DNA of 64,000 nt from positions 146,061 to 210,060 of the forward strand of contig CASFAV010000009.1 in the NCBI GenBank assembly GCA_949292905.1. Reading direction: 5' to 3'. Within the stretch, counting starts at the first letter, position 1, and the number at the start of each line of letters is the position of its first letter. Source of the stretch: an uncultured Eubacteriales bacterium. Lineage in GTDB: Bacteria; Bacillota; Clostridia; Christensenellales; DTU072. Below the pieces are notes generated by a model. It was not told where the DNA came from. It worked only from the letters and a program-made list of their open reading frames with translations, and did not search any database. Positions 55,226 through 63,081 of this stretch are shown here, piece by piece. Both the position numbers and the translations under genes were made by a program.

Positions 55226-58024
55226 TCAGGTGAGATTGATGAAACGGTCGAGTTCCGCCACCATGTGCCCGTAATCGTTGGACTTGTCGATAAGCACGAG
55301 AGATGAAAGGAATTCCTTGGCTTCGATATACTTCCTCTCTTTCGCAAGCGCGCGTATGAGTTTCATAAGGTTCAGTATCATTTCCTGCTTGATGCTCGTG
55401 CGCTCGTGCTCGAAATCGGCGTAATTCATATCGAGCGCGAAATCGGACTTGTATATCTTGAGGATTTCCGACATAATAGCCGCTTTGCGCGACACGTCGT
55501 CTTCCCTTAAAAACTTTTCCGCAAGCTCGCGGTAAGTGTTCAGGTCGCTGGAAATATTGTAAACTTTGAGCGAATATCGCGAATTGAGATAGTCGAGCCT
55601 GAAATCCACGTTATGCGCCTGAAGAGTTTTGCGAATGATATTGTTGGTCGTCTTCAGATTGTTTATCGCGCTCTCGTAAAGATAATCCTTCCACAGGAAA
55701 TCGATTATCACGTTCCTGTCGATGCCGATGTCGCCGGCAACGAGATAATGCAGGAAAAGTTCCTTGCTTTTGCGGGTTTTCCATTGCAATTCCTTGCCGC
55801 CCACGGTGATGCTGACGTCGCCGAACATGTTGACTTTGATGCCGGCGCCCTCCTGTTTGGCGCCCTTCCTGCCCGCGACGAGCGCGTCGATACGCGCTAC
55901 GGTTTCGGGTTCTATGCCGTGCTCGCGCGCATAGCGCAGGATAGGTTCGAAAATATCACCCGCCGTATCCACGAGCACCATTCGCATACCGTAATTCTCG
56001 CTGTAACGCAAAATGTTGCCCACGAGCGATTCGACGTCTTTGAGCTCTCCCTTGACGAGCAGACAGTTGGTCGCGAGCCCCATACTGAAAAGCCATATAA
56101 ACGACTTGTGTTTGGCGGCGTTGATCGCCTGCGTGGCGGCTTTGTACGCCCTTTCGCCGTCGCCGGAACGGAATAACGCGTAAGCATACGATTGCAGCAT
56201 CATTTCAACGTAGGCGGGCGCGCGCTCCCGCGCATATTTCAGATATATCTGCGCGAGATTCTTCGCATAAGAGACTTCTCCCATAGACGCTTTCGTATAA
56301 CAACGCACGTATATGGTAAAGAATTTCTCGAAATTATCCTCTTTCGTGATCAGCGAATACGCCTTGTCGCAGTAATATTTGACTTCTTCCGATTTGCCGT
56401 GATAAGCTGCCACAAGCGCTTTTACGCTGTAAAGCATGTGCGTATCCGCAAAAAGATTATTCGTTATCGCGAAATCCAGCGCTTCTTCGAGGAGCTTCGT
56501 GGTTTCCTCGATGTTGCCCTCGAAATAATTCATCGCTATCACGCGGAGCGGTATCACGTACCCCGGACAAACGGCTTTTATTTTACGCGCCGTATCCATC
56601 GACTGACGGTAATTGCCGACGTGATAATAATAGAGTTCGAGATCTTCGTAAAGCTTGAGGTACCAGAAATATTCGTCTACGCCGGGAGCGGCGAGCATCT
56701 GTTCAAGCGTTGCCACGCCGACGTCCGAGTTATGCAGAAAATCGGGAAGAAGATTGCGCAGGATAGTAAGATAATTCTCTATCTCCTCGTTGCCGGAATA
56801 ACGTTGCTTGAGTTCCGCCATACGTTCGCGCACCTTATCCGTGCAATCGAGCTTTATAAGGCAGTTGAGTTCCACGTATACGGCGCAGAGATACGCTCTC
56901 ACTCCGTTGTCCAATTCGAGGAAACGTTCCTGAATCTGCGGCAATTCGACGAGAGTCCTCTCGAAATACCTGCCGTGTTTGGCAATATGCGCGATGCGCA
57001 ACAACGCCGTATAAGGATATTTACGCACGTCCACTTCGTCGCCTATTCCCAATTCCGGATGAGAACTGATGAAATTGATTATATTGACTATCTCGTCGGA
57101 ATTTATCGCGAGACTGCCCGCGATCTCTATGCGGTCGTATCGCTTATCCGCGACGGCGCGTTTCAACGCTATAAAATATTTCCCCTCGGCGCAAAGTGAA
57201 TCGAAGATCTCGCCCGAAAGGTCTTTACCAGCATATTCGTTAGCGTATTCAGCAAAATCCTGCTCAATATTGCCGAGATAATCCGCGAATTCCTTTTTGA
57301 AACAGTAATATTTACCGCCCGTTCCCGAATCGCGCGCCGCTACGTAAACGCCTTTTCGCGCGAGCATATCGAGAAGTTTTGTAGAGCCTCCGGCTATACG
57401 CTCCGCCGTCTTATCCGATACGACTCCGTATTCCGAAACGAATTTCAAAAACGCCAATTCCTTGCCGCCGAGATCTTTGACGTATTCTTTGGGTTGGCAT
57501 ATATCGGAGCATTTAAGAAGGGAATTCTCGTCTATCAGCATCGGGCAGTTGGGCTCGAAACTGTTGATCTCCATTGAAAGGAACTTGTCCGAAGAAAGCA
57601 CTATCTTCACGTTGGACGGAGCGTGCTTGATAAGATATACGTATTTAGAATAATCGTATCCTTCCGGTAAAAGATCCATTTTTTCGAATACGATGATTAT
57701 TTCCCTTTTCGATTTCGCGAGATGGTCGAGCACGGCGCTCAACGCCACGTCCGGACCGTTGTAACGCGAGTTGCAGAATAATAACTGTTTAAGCCTTTTG
57801 CGCAGTTCCGGCTCCCCTTCCAGCAAGCCGTCGATAAGGCATATAGCGGGTTGATGAAGATCGTGCACTACGGCGTTGAACCAATAGCTTTTATAATAAC
57901 GTGTACCCAGTTCGCCGAGGAAATCCTCTTTGTCGTATTCCGATGGCGCATATAAAAGTACAGCGGCGTTTTCACCAGCCATAATGTCGTTGAGAACGGC
58001 GTTAACCGTGCTGTCAAGCTTCAT
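55226..58024 (-). CDS. Large SARP-like transcriptional regulator with degenerate STAND domain and TPRs
   Basis: 932 residues. Residues 1-250 resemble a MalT/STAND-type ATPase, but the P-loop position reads LLYAPSEYDKEDFLGEL instead of APxGYGKTT, and no Walker B stands out, so nucleotide binding is doubtful. About 270-700 is a helical repeat region consistent with TPRs. From about 725 comes a winged-helix DNA-binding domain (VNMFGDVSITVGGKELQWKT...RKSKELFLHYL) and then a BTAD-like helical domain to the end. It is divergent from two small genes, with three direct repeats in the shared promoter. Ligand and targets unknown. Confidence 0.85.
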   Translation of the reverse strand: MKLDSTVNAVLNDIMAGENAAVLLYAPSEYDKEDFLGELGTRYYKSYWFNAVVHDLHQPAICLIDGLLEGEPELRKRLKQLLFCNSRYNGPDVALSAVLDHLAKSKREIIIVFEKMDLLPEGYDYSKYVYLIKHAPSNVKIVLSSDKFLSMEINSFEPNCPMLIDENSLLKCSDICQPKEYVKDLGGKELAFLKFVSEYGVVSDKTAERIAGGSTKLLDMLARKGVYVAARDSGTGGKYYCFKKEFADYLGNIEQDFAEYANEYAGKDLSGEIFDSLCAEGKYFIALKRAVADKRYDRIEIAGSLAINSDEIVNIINFISSHPELGIGDEVDVRKYPYTALLRIAHIAKHGRYFERTLVELPQIQERFLELDNGVRAYLCAVYVELNCLIKLDCTDKVRERMAELKQRYSGNEEIENYLTILRNLLPDFLHNSDVGVATLEQMLAAPGVDEYFWYLKLYEDLELYYYHVGNYRQSMDTARKIKAVCPGYVIPLRVIAMNYFEGNIEETTKLLEEALDFAITNNLFADTHMLYSVKALVAAYHGKSEEVKYYCDKAYSLITKEDNFEKFFTIYVRCYTKASMGEVSYAKNLAQIYLKYARERAPAYVEMMLQSYAYALFRSGDGERAYKAATQAINAAKHKSFIWLFSMGLATNCLLVKGELKDVESLVGNILRYSENYGMRMVLVDTAGDIFEPILRYAREHGIEPETVARIDALVAGRKGAKQEGAGIKVNMFGDVSITVGGKELQWKTRKSKELFLHYLVAGDIGIDRNVIIDFLWKDYLYESAINNLKTTNNIIRKTLQAHNVDFRLDYLNSRYSLKVYNISSDLNTYRELAEKFLREDDVSRKAAIMSEILKIYKSDFALDMNYADFEHERTSIKQEMILNLMKLIRALAKERKYIEAKEFLSSLVLIDKSNDYGHMVAELDRFINLT

Positions 58025-58058
58025 TGAAACCTCCGAAAAGGGTAAGATTTTCAGTTAT

Positions 58059-58121
58059 ATTATCAGTAAATATATTGTAAATTATTCGTAAATACAAGTC
58101 AAGTGAATTATCTGTGAAATA
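58059..58121. promoter_or_regulatory. Three direct repeats in the divergent promoter region
   Basis: ATTATCAGTAAATA (58059), ATTATTCGTAAATA (58081) and ATTATCTGTGAAATA (58107); starts are 22 and 26 bases apart. The middle one fills the spacer of the regulator's promoter. SARP proteins are known to bind direct repeats at 11- or 22-base spacing, so these are candidate autoregulatory sites. Confidence 0.6.
58074..58102 (-). promoter_or_regulatory. Sigma-A promoter of the SARP-like regulator
   Basis: TTGACT, 17-base spacer, TACAAT on the minus strand. Confidence 0.75.
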
Positions 58122-58191
58122 ATCGGAAAGAGAATCGTGCGCCGTATGAACAACAGCCCTACGAAGCGCATAATATGGAACGAGGTGGCGA

Positions 58192-58452
58192 ATGAACATA
58201 AACGAATACATCAAACGCAAAAGCGGCAAAGCGCACGCTCCGCAGATGACGCCGGAGGAAGCCGTAGCAAAATATGCGGGAATGGACGAAGCGGAACTTA
58301 TGTCGGAGCTGTTCAAAGCCGCGGAACAAGGACGAGCGAGCGGCGAGCTCAATAACGACGTGATAGACTCGTTTTATACCCGATTACTTCCCCTGCTCAC
58401 ACCCGAACAGAGCGAACGCATGCGCGAGCTCATCAACCAATTGAAAAGGTAA
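58192..58452 (+). CDS. Small helical protein of unknown function
   Basis: 86 residues, mostly helical by composition, with charged repeats (MDEAELMSELFKAAEQGRAS, LLTPEQSERMRELINQLKR). No family recognised. GAGGTGG precedes the ATG at good spacing. Followed after 13 bases by a Gly-rich gene; both are divergent from the SARP-like regulator and may be its target operon. Confidence 0.75.
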   Translation: MNINEYIKRKSGKAHAPQMTPEEAVAKYAGMDEAELMSELFKAAEQGRASGELNNDVIDSFYTRLLPLLTPEQSERMRELINQLKR

Positions 58453-58465
58453 GTGAGGTAGAAAT

Positions 58466-58783
58466 ATGGACATAGGTTCGTTATTACCGTTACTTATGAT
58501 GGGCGGACTCGGCGGCGCGGGCGGCAAAGGCGGTATGGATATGGCGCAGATGATGGCGCTTATGAACGCGATGGGCGGCAACAAAAGCGGCGGTAATCCG
58601 TTCGGGAACCTCAATAACTTCGGAAATTTCGGCGGAAGCGGCGCGCAACAGAGCGGAAGCGGTTACGGCGGAGGTTACGGAGCGCAGAGCGCGCCCGATC
58701 CGAACGGGCTGAACGGACTTAACGGAATGATATCGCCCGAAATGCTCAAAGTGCTTGCAACGCTTGCGAATTCAAAACGTTGA
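58466..58783 (+). CDS. Small Gly/Asn/Met-rich protein
   Basis: 105 residues of low complexity: MDIGSLLPLLMMGGLGGAGG, a Met-rich middle (MDMAQMMALMNAMGG), Gly/Ser/Tyr-rich stretch (GSGYGGGYGAQS) and a helical end (ISPEMLKVLATLANSKR). GAGGT precedes the ATG. Unknown function; the pattern resembles other short clostridial proteins next to sporulation or envelope genes, but that is only an impression. Confidence 0.7.
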   Translation: MDIGSLLPLLMMGGLGGAGGKGGMDMAQMMALMNAMGGNKSGGNPFGNLNNFGNFGGSGAQQSGSGYGGGYGAQSAPDPNGLNGLNGMISPEMLKVLATLANSKR

Positions 58784-58802
58784 ATAAATTCCCGTATACT
58801 TG

Positions 58803-58831
58803 TTGCAAAAAAGGCGAAAGCGATATATAAT
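58803..58831 (+). promoter_or_regulatory. Sigma-A promoter of tRNA-Gly
   Basis: TTGCAA, 17-base spacer, TATAAT. Confidence 0.8.
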
Positions 58832-58850
58832 GATAAGCGACAAGCGAATT

Positions 58851-58925
58851 GCGAAAGTAGTTCAACGGTAGAATCCTGCCTTCCCAAGGCAGTTGTTGCG
58901 GGTTCGAATCCCGTCTTTCGCTCCA
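58851..58925 (+). tRNA. tRNA-Gly (anticodon CCC)
   Basis: Acceptor GCGAAAG pairs with CTTTCGC; anticodon arm CTGCC-TTCCCAA-GGCAG gives CCC; T-loop GGTTCGAATCC is standard; discriminator T and encoded CCA follow. 75 bases. Its last 15 bases plus the following CCAAAAAGCAA are repeated 218 bases downstream. Confidence 0.95.
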
Positions 58926-59094
58926 AAAAGCAATTAAGGCACGAGAATTCGTGCCTTAATTGCTTTTTTACGCTAAAAACGGGATAACGCACCCGTTTCG
59001 TTTACGAAATCGGGTGCGCAAGTTTGCGCTTCTGCGCAAACCTGACGAGCTAAACGTACACTTGTATCACCTCTGCACTCTTAAACAAACGAAA
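58911..59094 (+). repeat. tRNA-linked tandem repeat, copy A
   Basis: Consists of the tRNA-Gly 3' end, a terminator, two hairpins (GCACCCG...CGGGTGC with an inner TTTCGT/ACGAAA stem; GTTTGCGC/GCGCAAAC) and a conserved tail from CTGACGAGCTAAACG to AACAAACGAAA. Copy B at 59129 has the same order. Confidence 0.8.
58925..58968 (+). terminator. tRNA-Gly terminator
   Basis: Twenty-base perfect stem with a GAAT loop, ending in a T-run. It starts on the CCA end of the tRNA. Confidence 0.88.
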
Positions 59095-59128
59095 CCGTCT
59101 GAACAAGCACAGATGTGAGCGAGTGATA

Positions 59129-59319
59129 CCGTCTTTCGCTCCAAAAAGCAAAACAGCGGGTACAACAACCCGCTGTTTTTTGCGTTTTTACGCTAAAGAC
59201 GGGATAGCGCACCCGTGCGCTTTAGCGCAAATGGTGCGCTAGTTTACATCGCGTAGTGATGCAAACCTGACGAGCTAAACGCACACTTGTATCATCTCCG
59301 CACTCTTAAACAAACGAAA
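59129..59319 (+). repeat. tRNA-linked tandem repeat, copy B
   Basis: Begins with 23 bases identical to the tRNA-Gly 3' end and flank, then a different terminator stem, two hairpins with different base pairs but the same layout (GCGCACC...GGTGCGC; GTTTACATC...GATGCAAAC) and the same tail with a few changes. The tRNA 5' part is absent. Confidence 0.8.
59151..59178 (+). terminator. Terminator in repeat copy B
   Basis: Eleven-base perfect stem (AAACAGCGGGT), six-base loop, T-run. No gene precedes it apart from the tRNA remnant. Confidence 0.75.
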
Positions 59320-59325
59320 AATTCG

Positions 59326-59565
59326 TCAATCGTGAACGGTATTTCTGTCAAAAAGCGGAGAATCAAAAAATTCTTTAAGACTCATTTCGAAGCCCTCGCA
59401 AATCGCGTACAAAGTTTTCAATTTAACGGAAGTGCTACGCTTCTTCTTGATAGACGTAAGAGTCGTTTGCGGCACTCCGCTTTTCTCCGATAACGCATAT
59501 TTGGTCATCTTCCTTTCTATACATAACTGCTCTATTCTCAAAGCAACTGCATCTTCCAACAACAT
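59326..59565 (-). CDS. XRE-family helix-turn-helix regulator
   Basis: 79 residues: MTKYALSEKSGVPQTTLTSI is the helix-turn-helix, followed by a conserved LKTLYAICEGFEMSLKEFF end typical of short XRE (Cro/C1-type) repressors. GGAGAGG precedes the ATG. Clearly more AT-rich than neighbouring genes. Divergent from the SLOG-like gene with a 14-base palindrome between them, so it probably controls both. Confidence 0.88.
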   Translation of the reverse strand: MLLEDAVALRIEQLCIERKMTKYALSEKSGVPQTTLTSIKKKRSTSVKLKTLYAICEGFEMSLKEFFDSPLFDRNTVHD

Positions 59566-59627
59566 TTTTCACCTCTCCGTCATGGTCAACTGCAAAATCA
59601 GTATAGAAATATGAAATTTATTTTTAC

Positions 59628-59641
59628 TGCTATGCATAGCA
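59628..59641. promoter_or_regulatory. Palindromic operator between XRE and SLOG genes
   Basis: Perfect 14-base palindrome TGCTATGCATAGCA, three bases upstream of the SLOG gene's -35; a further half-like TTGCTA follows. Confidence 0.6.
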
Positions 59642-59644
59642 TAT

Positions 59645-59673
59645 TTGCTATTTTGTGAAATTTATGTTATTGT
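59645..59673 (+). promoter_or_regulatory. Promoter of the SLOG-like gene
   Basis: TTGCTA, 17-base spacer, TATTGT; ends ten bases before the ATG at 59684. Confidence 0.6.
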
Positions 59674-59683
59674 ATTAACGGAC

Positions 59684-60190
59684 ATGGCAATGAAAGTTAC
59701 ATTTATAGGTCACAGAAACGCAGAACTGGACGTAAATCAGCGGAACAACCTTAAATCGCTTATATTAAATTTGATAGATGTACGCGGAGCGGATACTTTT
59801 CTGTTCGGCAGTAAAAGCGACTTTAACGCAATATGTTTAGACATTGTAACGGAGTTGTCCGAAATAAGACCTCATATATCCAGAATATATGTAAGAGCCG
59901 AATATCCTTACATTAGTAAAAACTATGAAAATTATCTATTAAAAAATTATGAGCAAACCTATATGCCAGACAATTTGATTAACGCAGGCAAAGCGGCATA
60001 TGTGGAACGTAATTTTTATATGATAGATAAAGCAGATATATGCATTTTCTATTTTGACGTCTCTTATATACCAAGCAAAAACAGGCACGCAAATAAAATA
60101 ACTTACACAAATAAGCAAAGTAAAAGCGGCACTATGGTTGCATACCGTTACGCCGTACAAAAAAAGAAAGAAATTATCAATTTATTCTGA
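59684..60190 (+). CDS. SLOG-like (DUF1273/YpsA-related) protein
   Basis: 168 residues. N-terminal VTFIGHRNAE, a conserved FLFGSKSDFNAICLDIVTEL (the Gly-Ser-Asp-Phe loop of this Rossmann-like family) and a late Ser-Gly-Thr (KSGTMVAYRYAVQ) that completes a nucleotide-binding pocket. SLOG proteins bind nucleotides and some act as sensors or effectors in conflict systems; here function is unknown. AT-rich, with more AAA/ATA codons than the rest of the window, suggesting transfer. No good ribosome site. Confidence 0.75.
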   Translation: MAMKVTFIGHRNAELDVNQRNNLKSLILNLIDVRGADTFLFGSKSDFNAICLDIVTELSEIRPHISRIYVRAEYPYISKNYENYLLKNYEQTYMPDNLINAGKAAYVERNFYMIDKADICIFYFDVSYIPSKNRHANKITYTNKQSKSGTMVAYRYAVQKKKEIINLF

Positions 60191-60406
60191 ATCCCAAACT
60201 TTAACGCAGGACGCGCCCCTATCCGCGTGTTCTCAATTTAATGTTACCCTTTTAATATTTATTCAAGTGTTATTCGGAAACATATAGCAGCAATTTCGAG
60301 AATTTTTTACGAGATCGAGCGAAAGTATTTGTTTTCGCCCGATGTCGTGAAAAAGGCTCCGAAAGCGCGTGTAAATCCCCGCGCGATACTTCTTTTACCT
60401 CATAAA
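60191..60406. other. Intergenic region after the SLOG-like gene
   Basis: About 216 bases with no open frame of note. AT-rich at first, then returning to the GC level of the chromosome; probable right edge of the acquired segment. Confidence 0.4.
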
Positions 60407-60466
60407 AAAGTGTGTGCAAGTAACTTCGTTAGCCTTTCCGCTTATCTCGTCACGGGCACACACTTT
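60407..60466 (-). terminator. Long structured terminator hairpin after the DUF2207 gene
   Basis: On the minus strand AAAGTGTGTGC pairs with GCACACACTTT (11 bases) and is followed by T6. Inside, GTGAC/GTTAC and AGC/GCT can stack with symmetric internal loops (CC/TT and GAGATA/AACGAA) up to a GGAAAG loop. Confidence 0.65.
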
Positions 60467-60492
60467 ATTATAATTTATTTTCGCGCGGGAAT

Positions 60493-62499
60493 TTAACGTG
60501 CGCCGCCTCCGCCCCCTCCGAAGCCGCCGCCTCCGCCGCCGAAGCCGCCTCCGCCGAAACCTCTTCCGCCGCCGAAGCCGCCCCTGCCGCCGAATACGCC
60601 TTTAACTCCCTGCGAAACGATATTTGCGGACCTCGACACCACATTCATGGTTTCTCCTATCGTTCTGCCTAGGTCCAAGCCTATTCCGCGCGAGCTCAGC
60701 ATTACGTAGGTAAAGAGATAGCTCCTTCCGAATACGTATCCCGCGGCATATCCCGGTAATCCCGCCCCTTCCGGCGGCGAGTTAAGTTCGGGATAATTGG
60801 CTTTGAGCTCTTTGACGACCTTCTCGGAAATACCCATCATAGTGGCGTAGACCATATACTCTTCCCACAACGCAAGATGCGGTATCTCATATTCCTTTAA
60901 GTTACTGAACTCGAGCATATAGCGTTCGAGGGCTTTCGATTCGGCGTGTTTGCGCTCGCCTTCCTTCGTAAGTTTCCCGACCGTAGGCGTGAAGTATACG
61001 AAAGATACGCCGGTTATTAGCGCGCCTATCGCCGAGAACAGTAACTGCGTATTCGCAAAATACATTCCTACCCCCGCCATTATTAGGAGATATCCGAGCG
61101 TCTGCAATATGCTCCGCGCCGTAAGCGGCGAAGAATATTTTTTACTGCGCGCTTCCGCACCTGCGGACTTGTCGAATACCTTTAGATATTTGCGAACCAC
61201 GCCTTGGAAGGAGGAAGCAAATTTGCGCATTTCGTCGGTAGTGAACGAACCGCCGTAGTTTTCGGCAACTCTTTGCAAAAGCGCGTACACCGCCTTTTCG
61301 TGTTCTTTGAGATCGTTGAGTTTGGCTTCCGCCACGCTTTGCGGCGAAATACGGTATTCCGCTTTATCGCCGTTCTCCGAGGGCTCTATCCTTATATATT
61401 CACGACGCGCGAGATCCATAATTGTAGCGGATATAAGTTTACCGACGTTGTCTTTACCGTTTCCGCCGCCCTCGTAGTAATAGAAGAAATATCCCATTTC
61501 CGCGGCGCTGCCTTCGGCGTCTATCTCGCGAACGTAAGGCGGATATTTGCTTTTATCGTATCTGCCGAAGAAGAATTGCGAGTATACCGCATAGCCTATA
61601 GCGATAACGACGCCGAGAGCCGCAACCACTATACCCACGATATAGACGGTATTTTCGCTTTTGATCCGCGCCGTCCACTCGTCGTACCACTTCTGTTCTT
61701 CGGCAACGATACTTTCGCGGACCGCTTTTCCGTTTTGTTTTGCGACTTCTTCGGAATTGAAAAGCGATTTATCCGTTAAAATTCGCGTTTCGATATAATT
61801 ACCCGCCGCCACGTCCTCTGCGGTGTATTCGAAACCGTCGGCAGTCTTCTGCACGGCGGAGTCGGCGACTTCACAATGCAACCATACGAGGTCGTTATCG
61901 CTTAACGCCGTCCCGTCGGGAAGGTATATCGTGCAACTGAAATTCTCTATGGGAAGAGTGAATTTTTCGGAATATATCTTCCAGTACAATACCGCCGTGT
62001 CTTCGTACAACGCCACCGCGTCGGTTATCGTATAACCGAACGTGATACTCTTTGTGCCGCGCGTAATTTTCGGGAAATAACACCCTATCTCCCGCTTACT
62101 GCCCACGCCGTACATATAATATTCGTATTCGGCGTAAGGATTGGCGCCCGATGCGGACGGATTGTCGGGATCTTCGATATAGGCGTATTCTTTGCCGGTG
62201 TCGTTGTCGTATACCGTAAGATCGGTAATTCGTGAGGTTATCGTCGGGAAAGAGCCGTCGTATAGATCTATTTCCTTATAGAAATTCCTTATTCCGTTGT
62301 CGGAGTTTATCGTCGCGTCCCACCGCTCGGATACCGTAAGACTGCCGTCCGCGTTCATTTGCGCCGAAATAACGACGTTTTTCAGTACGACTTCGGCGTC
62401 GGACGACTTTCCGAACAGCGCCGAACAACCGTACAGAATAAAGAATAACAGTACGATCAACAGCGCGAATATTGCTATTCTCGTGACCTTAGTCTTCAT
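60493..62499 (-). CDS. DUF2207 domain membrane protein with Gly-rich tail
   Basis: 668 residues: signal/anchor, an extracellular beta-rich DUF2207 domain (GSLTVSERWDATINSDNGIRNFYKEI type sequence), a membrane helix near residue 290, a cytoplasmic part, two more helices near 460-500 and a C-terminal run of almost pure Gly/Phe/Arg. Pairs with LemA, encoded upstream, in many Gram-positives; function unknown. The Gly-rich end is typical of the family. Confidence 0.9.
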   Translation of the reverse strand: MKTKVTRIAIFALLIVLLFFILYGCSALFGKSSDAEVVLKNVVISAQMNADGSLTVSERWDATINSDNGIRNFYKEIDLYDGSFPTITSRITDLTVYDNDTGKEYAYIEDPDNPSASGANPYAEYEYYMYGVGSKREIGCYFPKITRGTKSITFGYTITDAVALYEDTAVLYWKIYSEKFTLPIENFSCTIYLPDGTALSDNDLVWLHCEVADSAVQKTADGFEYTAEDVAAGNYIETRILTDKSLFNSEEVAKQNGKAVRESIVAEEQKWYDEWTARIKSENTVYIVGIVVAALGVVIAIGYAVYSQFFFGRYDKSKYPPYVREIDAEGSAAEMGYFFYYYEGGGNGKDNVGKLISATIMDLARREYIRIEPSENGDKAEYRISPQSVAEAKLNDLKEHEKAVYALLQRVAENYGGSFTTDEMRKFASSFQGVVRKYLKVFDKSAGAEARSKKYSSPLTARSILQTLGYLLIMAGVGMYFANTQLLFSAIGALITGVSFVYFTPTVGKLTKEGERKHAESKALERYMLEFSNLKEYEIPHLALWEEYMVYATMMGISEKVVKELKANYPELNSPPEGAGLPGYAAGYVFGRSYLFTYVMLSSRGIGLDLGRTIGETMNVVSRSANIVSQGVKGVFGGRGGFGGGRGFGGGGFGGGGGGFGGGGGGAR

Positions 62500-62520
62500 A
62501 AGATTATATTTAACCGACTA

Positions 62521-63039
62521 TCAGAATTTGACTTGCGGGACCGCCTTCTCCGCTTCCTCTATCTCAAAATACGGTACGCCTTTGAATTTGAAGGCTTTGG
62601 CAACCAAATTCGAGGGGAAAAGCTGTAATTTCTGATTGTAATTCATCGCGGTGTCGTTATAGAACTGACGACTTATCGCTATTTTGCTCTCGAGATCTCT
62701 CAAGTCGTTCTGAAGCGACATGAAATTGGCGTTCGCTTTGAGCTCGGGGTAACGCTCCGCCACCACGAGAAGTCTCGACAACGCGCCGGTCAGCTCGTTG
62801 TTCGCCGCGATGACGTCCTCTTGCGTTTTCGCGCTCCCTACCGACGCGCGGGCGCGGGTGACTTCACCCAAAGTTTCTTTCTCGTGCGAAGCATAACCCT
62901 TAACCGTTTCCACCATATTGGGGATAAGGTCGTAACGGCGTTTGAGCTGTACGTCTATCTGCGACCAGGCGTTGTCCACGCGGACTTTGAGCTTGGTAAG
63001 TTTGTTATAAGTGACTATGGTGTAAGTTATGATGCACAT
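62521..63039 (-). CDS. lemA: LemA family protein
   Basis: 172 residues: VDNAWSQIDVQLKRRYDLIP and NMVETVKGYASHEKETL are the LemA signature, followed by the four-helix core and an ELKANANFMSLQNDLRDLES segment. Family members usually start with a full membrane helix; here only about 12 hydrophobic residues (MCIITYTIVTY) precede the core, and an in-frame stop prevents a longer start. AAGGAG lies nine bases before the ATG. Cotranscribed with the DUF2207 gene. Confidence 0.92.
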   Translation of the reverse strand: MCIITYTIVTYNKLTKLKVRVDNAWSQIDVQLKRRYDLIPNMVETVKGYASHEKETLGEVTRARASVGSAKTQEDVIAANNELTGALSRLLVVAERYPELKANANFMSLQNDLRDLESKIAISRQFYNDTAMNYNQKLQLFPSNLVAKAFKFKGVPYFEIEEAEKAVPQVKF

Positions 63040-63081
63040 GATATTGCGCTCCTTGATTTATTACGGATACCCGTTTCAATT

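Noticed and set aside
59050..59320. Hammerhead ribozyme in the tRNA-linked repeat (CTGACGA followed later by GAAA in both copies).
   Set aside because: The sequence after CTGACGA cannot pair with the bases before GAAA to form stem II, and no cleavage triplet with a matching stem III is present in copy A.
59939..60160. Cys/Ile-rich minus-strand frame inside the SLOG-like gene.
   Set aside because: Antisense shadow with no ribosome site.
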